64,000 bases of DNA from Apophysomyces variabilis (GCA_002749535.1 MZZL01000085.1:84967-148966); one strand, 5' to 3'; positions 36,533 to 47,035 are shown, numbered from the stretch's first letter. A program made the numbers and translations. The notes: a model not told the origin generated them from the letters alone.

Positions 36533-38214
36533 ACCTATTCATTGTAGCTACAGATGCGTCCAACGTTGGCATCAGTGCTGTTCTTTTCCAGGTCATTGAC
36601 AACCAATACCATTACATTGGTTTTATGGCTCGCGCTCTCAACTCTGCTGAACCTAACTATTCTACAACAAAATGTGAGCTTTTCGCCGTCGTTTATGCAT
36701 TCTGCAAATTCCACCAGTTTTTGTGGGGTCATAAGTTTCCACTGTACATGGACCATAAGGCACTGACCTACATCCACACGCAGTCTATCATGAACCCTAT
36801 GATGGTCAACTGGTTGGACATCCTTTGCAACTACACATATGACATTGCTCATTTACTGAGTATCAAAAACGTTTTGCCTGATATTTTGTCTCACCTTTTC
36901 CCTATAGCAAAAGAGCTGGAGGGGGGCAATGTAGACAAAACGTCACTTAAATACAGTGACTCACGTTCCACACAAGAGGCTACACCCTCTTACAATAAAT
37001 TGCAGGAACCAGCTCAGCAGATGCTCCAACCTGCTGACTACATGACGCCACCAGAAGAGGAGCGACCTGACCTCCTTGAATAAGCCCACTTAATGGGTCA
37101 CTTCAGTGCAGATGCCATTGTCAAAGCAATCCACAGTAATGGTTTACATTGGGCCAATCTTAAACAGGATGCCTTGAACACCATTGCCAAATGCCCTGCT
37201 TGCCAGTGCTTTAACATTGGCAAACACAGCTACCATCCTCTGAAGAACGTCACTGCAAGTGCTCCTGGAGATCACTAGGCAATTGATCTGGGTACGCTCA
37301 GCACTACCTCCACAAGTGGCAATAACTACATTCTTGTCATGGTCAATATCTTCACTCGCTTCTATATTCTACAAGCTATACCAGATAAATCTGCCCTTAC
37401 AATCACACACTAACTTATTAAAGTTTTCTGCAATTTTGGCTTCCCAAAGATTTTACAATCTGATAACGGTTCTGAGTTTGTCAATGAGCTGATAGATTTG
37501 ATCACTAAACATTCTAGCTTTGACCATCAACTTGTTGTACCTTATCATCCTCGAGCCAATGAAGTTGCTGAGAAGTGGGTTGACACAACAAAACAGGTAA
37601 TCGTCAAACGTTTGGAGGGCAAAAAGGACAATTGAAATTTATATGTCCCAAGTATGCAACTGGCAATGAACCTCAAACATGCCAAGCTACATTTCACCTG
37701 TCCATTTAACTTGATGTTTGTATGATGAATCAATCCTTTCCAGGACTACCAAAATATGGAACTTGGTAAGACTTCTTCTCACTCTGACAATATCAAAGAA
37801 CGTCAGAAACAAATTGAAGAAATGGAAAAGATCGTCATTCTGGCTATTAATGAACGCATCAAAACACTGCATGCAACAGAACAGACAAAGTTTGAATCTA
37901 GTCACCATATTATCCAGGAATTTTCCAATGGTAGTAAGGTCATGATTAAAAATGTCACGCGATCATCAAAGACTGATCCATGATATGAAGGACCATTCAC
38001 TGTCAGTGGAAAGACAAAAGGAGGTAGTTACGTACTTACTGATGAAACAGGTACACTACTTACCCAAAACATTCCACCCTCTCACATTAAGCTTATCTCT
38101 CAAGACACTGTTGTTAAAACAGATGACGTCCATAAAGTACAAGCTATTGTCAATCACAAGGTTAAACTGGGCAAACCAGGTCAATACCTTTATAGAGTAC
38201 AGTGGAAGAACTAT
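36533..38214 (+). pseudogene. Gypsy-C young RNase H-integrase-chromodomain (broken)
   Basis: This continues from 24451. RNase H TDASNVG near 36550 and DHKALTY near 36750; integrase zinc finger HFSADAI...CPACQ near 37098-37205; DH, stop, AID near 37270 (Trp to stop); SDNGSEF near 37460; NEVAEKW near 37560; GPF module near 37990. The chromodomain begins YLYRVQWKNY at 38187 and is cut at 38214 by CACTA-1. Stops include TAA 37081, TAG and TGA codons at Trp or Arg sites, and a doubled TGA near 37725. Confidence 0.87.
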
Positions 38215-38320
38215 CATTGCAGTTGAAGGGTGATTCTACCACCTTTCCACCACGTGGTAGAATCAGAGATTCTACCCACTTTCTACCATGATGGTAGAAT
38301 CTCTGACCTCTCACATGTTC
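38215..38320 (+). repeat. CACTA-1 left terminus with palindromes
   Basis: After the 16-base tip comes GATTCTACCAC...GTGGTAGAATC (about 38233-38265), a perfect-armed hairpin, then GATTCTACC...GGTAGAATC (about 38269-38302). The same GATTCTACC and TTCCACC units recur at the right end. Such subterminal repeats are usual transposase binding sites in CACTA elements. Confidence 0.8.
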
Positions 38321-38354
38321 CTCCTACCCCCAAATGGTGTGGTAACAGCAAACA

Positions 38355-38363
38355 TATATAAAA
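38355..38363 (+). promoter_or_regulatory. TATA box upstream of the CACTA-1 transposase
   Basis: TATATAAAA about 65 bp before the ATG at 38426, within the terminal region. Confidence 0.5.
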
Positions 38364-38425
38364 TAAGTTACCGCAGCAAAAACCTGCTATTTATATTTCT
38401 TTAACGTTTTCTTTTACCATTGCTC

Positions 38426-41400
38426 ATGCCTTCTAACCGATTAGTTGAATGCCGATGCTCTAATTGCAGGCAACGCAATTGCGATAGAGACTACTGTCTT
38501 GTAACACAGAGAGTGAAAAACGAACATGAACGAAGAGACCTTATTGCAGCTACTTTTGCTGGTATACACAAAGAATATTAAACTATGGCTTTAAAAACCT
38601 AACAGTTATTCCTCATTAGCTAACAATGCGAATGTTGTGAATGCTAACATAGGCAGTTCAGCTGCTTATGATAGCATGGACATCGATAATGGTGCGTGTT
38701 TACTGAACAATACTTTACGTTAACAAGTTCCTCAATAAACAAATAATAACATATAATTCTTAGAGTTTGAATTGCCTGACGATGAAGATGAAACTCATTT
38801 CGATCTTGACACCGATTATGAGAATGAAGGGGAACAACTGGATGTTGTACAGGAGCTTGAATTTGGCGACGCTTCTGAATTTCGATATGTGGATGAAGAA
38901 GAGCTCGCAGATAGCGAAACCGAAACACAAACAGGAGCGGCACCAACAGGTAGTGTTTCCTTATTAAGTTTTAATAAACTCACCGTTTTTATTGTAAAGT
39001 GAATTTTGCCGCACCATTTGGCTTCATCGCACTCTTCGTAATCTATTTTCAGTTGTTCTTCGTTGTTGGAAGAGGCATGGCTGTTTTCATCCGTTTCCTT
39101 AATGAGCTTCTTTATGCGTTCGGTCATAATTTTCAGTTTCCATCCACTATTGAAAGCTTCCGCCAGCAGGCTGGATTCAATTCCCTGACTAGCCATTTGC
39201 AAAAATATGTGATGTGTCAAAGATGTCACACGCTTTACCTCCCTCAAGATGCACCTAATAAGTGCACATTCATCCGCTTTCCTAATCATCCGCAGGAAAG
39301 AGAGCGTAACAAGACTTGTGATCAGCCACTCTTCAAGTCTACATCAAATGATCGTCCATTGAAATCATCACCATGCAAAGAATTCCTCTACAATTCGCTC
39401 ACGGACAACTTGCGTATGTTTTTTCAAAGAGCAGATTTTGAAGAGAAGATTGAACAATGGCGACGTCGTACTACACTTGAAGACACGTTGTCAGATATAT
39501 ACGATGGTGCAGTTTGGCGGTCCATACTTGATGAACATCAGGATCCATTTGTAGATCGTCCAAGATCTTTGCTTCTTTCCATGAATGTCGATTGGTTTAA
39601 GCCTTTCCATGGTTCCCAATATTCTTGTGGGGCTATATACATTGCGATCAATAACTTACCTCGCAGTGAGCGCTTTAAGCCTCACAATATTATTCTAGTT
39701 GGTGTTATCCCAGGCCCAACCGAACCAAGCACCTACGAAATGAACAACTACTTGAAACCATTAGTGGAAGAGTTGAACGCCTTGTACCTTGGTATCAGAA
39801 TGACCACTTACCGTTATCAAGAACCTGTTACTGTGCGCGCTGCATTGTGTATGAGTGCATGTGACATTCCAGCGGCAAGAAAAATTAATGGCTTTACCTC
39901 GCATGCCAGTACCCGTGGATGTCACAAGTGTAATCGACAGTTCAGCGTGATCCCTGGCACGTCATCTATAGATTACTCAGGGTTTGACATTGACAGTTGG
40001 ATCCCGCGAACAAGAGAAGATAATCTTCGACATGCTGAGAGTTGGCGATGTGCATCCACAGAAGCTGAGCGGAAGAAATTAGAAAAGACTACAGGAACAC
40101 GATGGAGTGCACTGCATGACCTTCCTTACTTTGATGCCGTAAGATTTACAATCGTAGACCCGATGCATAACTTGTTTCTGGGCACCGCCAAACGAATGAC
40201 GGAAGTATGGGCAAACGAAGGTTATTTTGCTGAAAGGCAGCTTGAAGCTATGCAAAAGCTTGCCGATGGTGTCCTCCCTCCGCCACAGTTCCCGACTCTT
40301 TCACAGAAAATATCGAAAAACTTCCCTAGTGTGAAAGCTGATGAATGGAAGTCATGGTGTTTAGTCTATTCGCCTTACATATTGTCCAAAGTGCTTCCTG
40401 CTGAGCATTTCGCAAACTGGATACACTTTGTTGATGCATGCCGCCTGCTCGTCAAACCATCCATTACAAGAGATGAGATCAACACTGCCCACCAGTGTTT
40501 ACTTCGCTTTTGTCAAGGCAATGAACGATTATATGGAAACGCGCAGATTACTCCAAATCAACATCTGCACATGCATTTGCGAGAGAGCGTTCTTGATTTC
40601 GGCCCTATTTACGCTTTCTGGGTGTTTAGTTTTGAACGTTATAACGGCCTTCTGGCAGATCTTGACACAAACCGTAAAGACTCCTTTGAAAGTACGTTTC
40701 TTAAAAAATTCCTTGAACGTACGCGCTCCATGGATTTTCTTCAACAAGTTTCAACGCAGATTGGCAATAACCAAAATCAGCTTGACTTGCTAAAAGACCT
40801 AATTGATAATCCATCTTCTAGCACAACGTCTGCTCAGCTTTCATTAGAAGACAATTTCGACCCTATCGATTTTGTGCAAATGTCTATAACTGTTAGACAT
40901 GCCACTGGTTGCGAGCCTCTTCCCCCTAACGTGTTTCCATCGTCGTTCAAGAAGGTCCGTATGAGTCCAGATCATTACCATGCTTTGATCGGGTTTTACA
41001 AAATGGCGTATCCAACCATCAGGCTAGTTCATTATCTCCAAGCAAACCAGCAGAGTACTCTCGTCAGTAATACCATAAGCAAATTCTATACGTTGAAATT
41101 GCATGGTCAAATGTTTCGCTGTGCTGAAGGCCGTTCACAACGAGGATCGCATGTCCAAGTTCTTTTTGAAACCGAATTTAGTCTCATCCCAAGCGCCTAT
41201 CCGTGCAAGATTCTCTACTTCTTCAAACACGAACTCTTCATAAACGGTAGCTTAACGTCACATGTCTTCGCAATGGTGCGCTGGTACGAAGCATATAGCG
41301 GTCAACAAGCTTATGAGAACGAGAGTATCGAGCTTTGGCGTGATAAGTTCGGTCCTTTAGATGAACATTGCGTTGTACCCATCCATCGTATCCATTCTCA

Positions 41401-41482
41401 TATAGCGATCGCCAAAGAAAAAACCCGTCGTTCGGATGAGAATCTTATCGTCATTCCTTTGCAAAACCGTTCCCAACTCTGA
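38426..41482 (+). CDS. Tnp2-family transposase of CACTA-1, four exons, 958 aa
   Basis: It should cut and rejoin the element DNA at its CACTG ends in the nucleus. Proposed exons: 38426-38561, 38620-38691, 38764-38949 and 39000-41482; the three introns are 58, 72 and 50 nt, all GT...AG and all phase 1, giving one open frame to TGA at 41480. The N-terminus is Cys-rich (CRCSNC...C...C), followed by an acidic stretch (exons 2-3). Exon 4 holds the Tnp2 core: zinc-like CQRCHTLYLP...C near 39214, DIYDG near 39500, VDWFKPFHGSQYSCGA near 39585, ACDIPAARKINGF near 39860, CHKCNRQF near 39920 and DPMHNLFLGT near 40155, typical of fungal Tnp2 transposases. The 827-aa exon has no stop. The splice model is inferred from signals and phase, not from transcripts. 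Confidence 0.88.
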
Positions 41483-41584
41483 TGAAAATTATAGCAAACA
41501 TTCTGCCTTTCAGAAAGTTTTTTTTATTCTATGTCTTATAAGTTAGTACTTTCAATTTCGCTAAATAAACGCTATTTACCTATT

Positions 41585-42549
41585 TTACTTTAACATCCAG
41601 GATGGCAATCCTGTGGGGCATTCCATTTCTACTTCTTCTACATGCTTGGTGTAAAACTTCTTTGCTGATGAGCAAAGCCCATCTAATGCTTCCAGGCACT
41701 CATTCGCCTTCCAGAAGTGATCAGTTGAAACGGCCGGCGGTCATAGAAAACCTTACCTGGTCAGATCTCCAGCGCGGGCGTTTGACGCGTAATGACGCGT
41801 TGCCTTCACCATCGGACTCTTCCGCGGACATACAGTCACGTGAAAGGAGGCGATCTATGTCACCTGCATACCGCTCCTCAAAAGTGCGTCTATTTTTAAG
41901 GAGAGCATCCATTCTCTGGGCCAGTTTCTAAAGCAGCCAAAAAAACTAAGCTTTTTAAAACCTTTAAACAAATTTTGACATGCCTTCGTTATGCGCTAAT
42001 AGCGCTGTTTTCGCACCTGCATCTCCTTTTTCTTGTCTGCCGGAACAGCAGACTTTCTCTTTGTGTTTCTGAAGTTATCATGCAACACGCTGTGAAGTTT
42101 CTGGTCTGCTTGCACAGTGCGATTGTTTGGCATGTGTTGCCGAAGGTACGTTTTCAATTGAGACACGACCAACTTGTTCGCATCAGAATTGAAGGGCTCA
42201 TCGTACTTGTACCCTTTATTATCCTTAAACAATTCTTCCACATAGTGTCGAATCTCTCTCTATTCATGGATTAACGATCGGCCCTTATTAGCTACGCCTT
42301 GCATCTGGATCTTAACACACTTACTGACAATTCAACATCAGTGGTTCGCTGCGACCCCTCTGCAACAACAGCTGCGGAGACGCTAAACTCCATAACGCTG
42401 GACGATCTTTCTCTCTCCTGCTGCTCTTGCAACGCATCCACCCTCTGTCGAAGAGTCTCGTTGTCAGTTTGAAGGAGACGAAGGTCTTCCTTCAAAAGAC
42501 TGACTTGGCGAGACAATTGCTCGTTTGACGATATTTGGTTGGAAGACAT
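41585..42549 (-). CDS. CACTA-1 second gene: spliced coiled-coil protein, 253 aa, unknown
   Basis: It is convergent to the transposase, with about 100 bp between the stop codons. Proposed exons on the minus strand: 42549-42325, 42259-42017, 41927-41757 and 41707-41585, with introns of 65, 89 and 49 nt. All junctions are phase 0 (lengths 225, 243, 171, 123), and the joined frame ends in TAA. Donors are GTAAGT, GTGCGA (weak) and GTAAGG. Residues about 10-45 form a Leu heptad coiled coil (LRLLQTDNETLRQRVDALQ). A basic middle (KRKSAVPADKKKEM) and an acidic-then-basic patch (EESDGEG...KRPRW) follow. No enzyme motif is seen. By position it could be a DNA-binding helper like TNPA of plant En/Spm; that is inference. 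The open spliced frame argues that it is a real gene. Confidence 0.7.
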
Positions 42550-43680
42550 TTCTTTTTGGATATGAATGAGTTAAGTGCTTTATTCTTTATGTGTGGATCT
42601 TACTTTGGCAGAGAATAAAAACTAATTAGCAAACCTGAAACTTTACGTTTTTCTAAGAGGTGCGATTGTGTATGCGCGATTCCCAGGAACTGCGTCAATA
42701 TTTATATCACATGCTTCTGAAAAGAATTTTTTCTTTTTTATGGGGTTATTCGCGTTTTCTTTTCCTTATCCTTTTCTTTCACAAACTTTTTCCTCTACTT
42801 TTTTTTTCACTCTATGGTGTTTCAGTACTTCTTCATCGACAAACTCACTTTCACAATGTTGATGATATATCATCCTAATGATATACAACCTTGACCTGAA
42901 ACCGTGTTCTTTGCTGGTAAGCTTTTATCTTTTGTTTGACAGAATCTCATTCTTTTTTCTTTTGATAGCTGGCATGTTCCCTACACTTTGAGTAAGCATG
43001 CTTGTTACTTTTAACTAAGGTACTTTGATTGACTTACTTAGGCTTAGCTAACCTTTACTTTCTTTTATCATTTGGAACAGTTTTCCTCTTTTTAAACCGG
43101 ACATAGAAAAGCATGACACACTTTTAATGGTACAGAAACTTTTTTATGCTGTAATGTTGATTATTTATATAGAAGTAGCTCTTTGTAGGCTTATCAGGGA
43201 TCTTGCCAACTGTTATTGCTATGCTGTCTTAGGTATGCTAACATGTTTTAGCTTTTAATACATTTTATTAACCATTGTGTTTAATTATTTTTCTTTTATC
43301 CTTTAGTAACTAGGTAAGACTATATAGATCCAATCGTAAAATTAGCTATTGATAGTATATTACTTTGTAAAAGCTTCAATAAAACAAAAGCATTTTTTTC
43401 TTTATATGTACAATTAAAGCAGTATCCTTAGGAATGATAAAGGAGTATATTTTATTGGTTAAAGTAATGCATGCGATAGGAAAAGCTTCCAATTAAAAAG
43501 ACTAGATAAGAACAGTTAGCTCCAATAGAATGTATCATTTCAAACAAGTTGATCCAATAAAATCGTTTAAAGAAAGGAATATGATTGAATGAAGATATAA
43601 CAGTAACCTTTAATATATAATACTTGATCCAATAACATCAATATAATGGTTTCTGACATATAGCACTTTATCCAATAGTT
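42550..43680. other. CACTA-1 non-coding region behind the second gene
   Basis: No convincing gene. TATAAATA on the minus strand at 42706-42699 lies about 150 bp upstream of the second gene's ATG and is a plausible promoter. From 43300 to 43680 the motif ATCCAATA recurs (for example near 43328, 43552, 43625 and 43670). This block aligns with the region between the two CACTA-3 termini (63730-63897, opposite orientation). Confidence 0.6.
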
Positions 43681-43857
43681 GAACGTTGGGGGGGTGGTAG
43701 AAAGGTGGTGGAAAAGGTGGTGGAAGGTACATTCCACAAACTTTTAAAGAGATTCCACCACGCAGTGGAAAAGTGGTGGAAAGGTGGTGGAAAGGTGGTG
43801 GAATCTCAGATTCTACCAAGTTTCTACCAATGGTAGAATCTTTTTTTGACCGCAGTG
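43681..43857 (+). repeat. CACTA-1 right terminus with GGTGGTGGAA repeats
   Basis: At least six GGTGGTGGAA-like units plus one inverted copy (TTCCACCAC near 43755) lead to GATTCTACC/GGTAGAATC and the tip GACCGCAGTG. Most units point one way, so the two ends of the element are asymmetric in repeat number. Confidence 0.8.
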
Positions 43858-43860
43858 TAT

Positions 43861-44007
43861 AGTTCTAAACATGATACATAGGAGCCAGTAGAACACTTCA
43901 GTAATCTTTCACTCGTTAAAAAATACTGGCAACGACATAAACTGGGTGATAGAAAACCTCCCATTGAAGATTCAAACAGTCGTTCTATCAAACGTAGACG
44001 CGCTTAG
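43861..44007 (+). pseudogene. Gypsy-C young chromodomain, 3' half
   Basis: It continues the chromodomain cut at 38214: KHDT, stop for Trp, EPVEHF, then a helix (SLVKKYWQRHKLGD) and a basic tail ending at TAG 44005. Confidence 0.85.
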
Positions 44008-44023
44008 AGCATGTCTTTTCCCT

Positions 44024-44063
44024 AATTTTTCTCACTGGGTTTTTTGACAGGGTTTTTATTGAC
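44024..44063 (+). other. Conserved non-coding box in the Gypsy-C 3' UTR
   Basis: TTTTTCTCACTGGGTTTTTT followed by GACAGGGTTTTTATTGAC. Close matches occur after pol in old Gypsy-C (20736-20775), Gypsy-D (minus, about 25065-25020) and Gypsy-G (minus, about 62405-62362). T-run lengths differ, so it is not a shared reading frame. Function unknown. Confidence 0.6.
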
Positions 44064-44145
44064 ATTGCTATTGATATCAATATCCACAAGCATAGAGACT
44101 TTACACAACCATTTCAAATGGTTGTTCCAACCTGGCAGGAGGCAA

Positions 44146-44589
44146 TGTCATATCCAACATCCTTTTCATAGTGATTTAACCATATTTTCTGAATCTTGGC
44201 AATGTCTCAGCTATAGCTAGGTAAACTTCTTGTAAAACTTTTTATGTTACATGAGATCACATATTTATCTCCAATTCTGACTTTCAGTATCTGAAAAAAG
44301 AACTTTTTGTTCCTAGCTTTCTTACTAATTACTAGGAACCATCATTGTCTTATCCTTAACATCAATAATACTTGATTTTTCAATTGTATCATTAGTTTAT
44401 GTTACAGACAATTGGATGAAAACTTTTCTTCTTATGTTATTGGTTTATAAGAAGTTTCACACTTATAGTCTCAATCATTCAACTAGAAAACTATAAAAGA
44501 AAAGCACTTGAAAATAAAGAATATAATCTCAGTCTTGCTGATTCTATCAGTTATCCTTTCTTTATTTTGATCTTACTTTTGACACTTCA
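44146..44589 (+). repeat. Gypsy-C young 3' LTR
   Basis: 444 bp, preceded by the purine tract GGCAGGAGGCAA and followed by the TTATC target duplication. Confidence 0.9.
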
Positions 44590-44594
44590 TTATC

Positions 44595-44828
44595 CTTAAC
44601 ACCAATAACACTTGATTTTTCAATTGTATCATTGGTTTATATTATAGACAATTGGATGAAAACTTTTCTTCTTATGTTATTAGTTTACAAAAGGTTTCAT
44701 ACTTATAGTTCTGATCATTCAACTAAAAAACTATAAAAGAAAAGCACTTGAAAATAAAGAACATATCTGAGTCTCGCTGATTCCATTAGTTATTCTTTCT
44801 TTATTTTGATCTCACTTTTAATACTTCA
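44595..44828 (+). repeat. Old Gypsy-C 3' LTR, second part
   Basis: It starts CTTAACACCAATAAC, exactly continuing the LTR that broke off at 21067, and ends ATACTTCA. The two parts sum to about 443 bp, as expected. Confidence 0.9.
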
Positions 44829-45592
44829 GATAGTAAGGTACTGATTTTGAACCTGTTATTAGACATGTGACATTAACAAATGATTTGTTAGTGATTTTCT
44901 ACTTTTTTTCCCCTAGTATAGTAAAGAAAAAAAGGAAAAATAAACAATCAATGCTGTCTTAAAATATAGATTAAATTTAATAATTAGTATCAATATATTC
45001 TTTAAAGTAATCTTTTAATAAGAAAGGAATTTAGTAATAATTACTAAATAATCCTTGAAAATAATCCTTGAATAATTATAGTTGTAGTATATGTTAAAGA
45101 CAAATAAGATAAAAGAAAATTGGACAATAGAATCCTTTGAAACTGAGTTGAAATTATTTCTATTATCATTGTGTTTTCATGACTATTTATATGTTGTTTC
45201 TAAATATAAGTATATATATTATGTAATGTGTTATTCTATATGTTGTCTCTATAAATACAATGTAGATCTATAAAAATAGAGAGATATAAAGAAAGAGGAA
45301 AAGAACTATCTTATATAGATTAAACTGTACATTTAGTTTAATACATAATATATGTAGTAAAATAGTCTGATCATCTTTATACTGCATATAGAAGAGAGCT
45401 ATATTGCATATAAAATACGATAATTTATATACTAAATTGGAAAACTATATTGTAGTCCCACTATTAAAGTGTATAACAATATACTAGCTATATAACAATA
45501 GTAAATATAAAATTTCTATCTTATTCAAAGATTACTTTAAAGTATAATTAAAGACTTTATCCTTGAATCTAAGGATAAATTTTCCCATAATA
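44829..45592 (-). mobile_element. CACTA-2-like relic, right-hand end, with a solo LTR inside
   Basis: 44829-45082 matches the reverse of about 14950-15235 and 45498-45592 the reverse of 14871-14965. The end TTTTCCCATAATA corresponds to TTTTCCCATAGTG with two G-to-A changes. Old Gypsy-C occupies its left side, so it hosts that element. It is strongly AT-shifted. Confidence 0.75.
45083..45497 (+). repeat. Solo LTR, family H, 415 bp
   Basis: TGTAGTATATG to ATATAACA, flanked by ATAGT on both sides (45078-45082 and 45498-45502). A second copy of the same length lies inverted at 46315-46729. No internal region of this family is in the window. Confidence 0.85.
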
Positions 45593-45596
45593 TTAT

Positions 45597-46020
45597 TGTA
45601 GAATCTGAGAGAAATTTAAGATAAAAAATGAATAATAAGAATAAATTCTTAAGACTTGAAAAAAGAGTTTTTTTATTAAGATTAGATTCCAAGTCTTATT
45701 TATACTGTAAATGGTTATTAGATTATAGTTTCTTTAACATAGATAATAAACTAATTAGTAAATATATTCATGATAAAGAAAAGTTTTTCATTAGGATAGC
45801 CAATAGTAAATTTTCATTTAGTTATGATAAAGAGATTATCTCTAAGTTCCTAAGTTTGGACTGTGTCTTTATTTAACAGGTTTTAGACTATTACTATATT
45901 AGATTAATGTCAGGTTCAAGAAGAGGTCTTTTTTATGATCTCCATTTTATTCTTCTTTTAATTACTGCTTTGGGTAATGTGAAGACGTTTATTGGTCTAT
46001 GTATATATTAAAATATAATA
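45597..46020 (-). repeat. Solo Gypsy-E-family LTR, minus orientation, hypermutated
   Basis: 424 bp, the same length as the Gypsy-E 3' LTR. Flanks are ATTAT (45592-45596) and GTTAT (46021-46025), one transition apart. Against Gypsy-E almost every difference is C-to-T or G-to-A. The open frame of 82 codons seen here on the plus strand corresponds to the antisense frame in the Gypsy-E LTR. Confidence 0.8.
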
Positions 46021-46174
46021 GTTATCTGTATCAAAAAAACTATGATCTAATAATTACTCATAGTATAAATAAGATTTAGAATCTAATCTTAATAAAAAAA
46101 ACTCTTTTCTTAAGTCTTAAGGATTTATTCTTGTTATCTATTTTTTATCTTAAATTTCCCTTATATTCCATACC
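46021..46174 (+). repeat. Gypsy-E-family LTR, last ~150 bp
   Basis: It matches the end of the Gypsy-E LTR from TTATCTG to the terminus, with many C-to-T and G-to-A changes and two apparent transversions. Its missing first part may lie beyond the CACTA-2-like relic, outside the window. Confidence 0.75.
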
Positions 46175-46309
46175 TATGACATACTATTATATAATTGAAG
46201 CCATTGATTAATTATTTTATAATGTTATATGTGTTCTTGATTTTCAATTAAACCATATATTCTTTAGTGGAAAGTCTCTGTTTTTAGTAGAGATTTTCAA
46301 CAGATATTA
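46175..46309. other. AT-rich DNA, nothing recognised
   Basis: A short AT-rich stretch between two LTR relics. No gene, repeat or regulatory signal recognised. Confidence 0.4.
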
Positions 46310-46314
46310 CCAGT

Positions 46315-46729
46315 TGTTGTATAGCTAATATGTCATTATATACCTTAATAGTAGGACTACAATATAGTTTTTCAATTTGGTATATAGATCATCATATTTT
46401 ACATGCAATATAGCTTTCTCCTATATGCAGTATAAAGATGATCAGACTATCTTACTATATATATCATGTATCAAACTAAGTATACAGTTTAATCTATGTA
46501 AAATAGTTCTTTCTCTCTTTCTTTACATCTCTCTATTCTCATAGATCTATACTGCATTTACAGAGATAATATATAGAACAATACATTACACAATATATAC
46601 ATTTACATTTAGAGACAATATATAAATAGTCATGAAAACACAATGATAATAGAAATAATTTCAACTCAGTTTCAAAGGATTCTATTGTCTAATTTTCTTT
46701 TATCTCATTTGTCTCTAACATATACTATA
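46315..46729 (-). repeat. Solo LTR, family H, inverted copy, 415 bp
   Basis: Reverse complement relative of 45083-45497 with identical length. Flanks CCAGT (46310-46314) and CTAGT (46730-46734) differ by one transition. Confidence 0.82.
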
Positions 46730-46734
46730 CTAGT

Positions 46735-47035
46735 TATTCAAAAGGCTTGCAAAGTGACTAAATTAATGCCAATATCACGCAATTATCCTTCTGAAGCTGC
46801 ATCAAAATTCTGTGATTAACAATTAACATATAGCTTTAGAACCTTAATAGCTTTGATCTGTATACCCAGCAACAATATCACTTTACTAAGTTTCTTTTGA
46901 ATGTTGGTAATAGCTGTATCCTACCAGGTATGTACTCTTATATTATATGAACCTCATCATTTTCTCACTTATTTATGTAGTTTCAAATTCTACTTATATT
47001 CCTCTTAACCCTTAGTGATGCATACCTGGGCCAAA
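46735..47035. other. Unassigned AT-rich stretch
   Basis: About 300 bp with no long frame and no match to another part of the window that I could see. It could be genuine host DNA or an unrecognised relic. Confidence 0.4.

Larger units (their letters stand above)
38215..43857 (+). mobile_element. CACTA-1: apparently intact two-gene CACTA/EnSpm transposon
   Basis: 5643 bp. Ends are CATTGCAGTTGAAGGG and, reversed, CACTGCGGTCAAAAAA; 18 of the first 26 bases agree. It is flanked by TAT (38212-38214 and 43858-43860), and the old Gypsy-C copy at 20567-20577 supplies the empty site with a single TAT. A 3-bp duplication and CACTG-type ends are CACTA hallmarks. It carries convergent genes: Tnp2 transposase (38426-41482, +) and a coiled-coil protein (42549-41585, -). 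Both open without stops after splicing, unlike the decayed host element. Confidence 0.93.
21068..44589 (+). mobile_element. Gypsy-C young copy: chromovirus carrying nested insertions
   Basis: LTRs at 21068-21511 and 44146-44589 (444 bp each), flanked by TTATC at 21063-21067 and 44590-44594. It inserted into the 3' LTR of an older copy of its own family. Removing Gypsy-D (24452-36527) and CACTA-1 (38215-43857) leaves a full gag-PR-RT-RH-INT-chromodomain order. In-frame stops (TAA, TAG, TGA) show it is dead. Confidence 0.92.

Noticed and set aside
38816..39289. 157-codon minus-strand frame over the CACTA-1 transposase start
   Set aside because: It is a shadow of exons 3-4 of the Tnp2 gene; the acidic plus-strand exon produces a Ser-rich antisense frame.
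38426..41482. Transposase as a KDZ (Kyakuja-Dileera-Zisupton) type
   Set aside because: Motifs DIYDG, WFKPF, DIPAARK and DPMHNLFLGT together with CACTG ends and a 3-bp duplication fit Tnp2/CACTA.
41996..42241. Three separate small minus-strand genes in 41721-42549
   Set aside because: The three frames join through good introns in one phase with a fourth exon, so a single spliced gene is the simpler reading.
42660..42878. Hydrophobic 72-codon frame in CACTA-1
   Set aside because: It is T-rich sequence upstream of the minus-strand second gene; no splice or start support, so probably chance.
45091..45273. 60-codon plus-strand frame
   Set aside because: It lies inside the 415-bp solo LTR and shows no domain; the AT-rich sequence makes chance frames likely.
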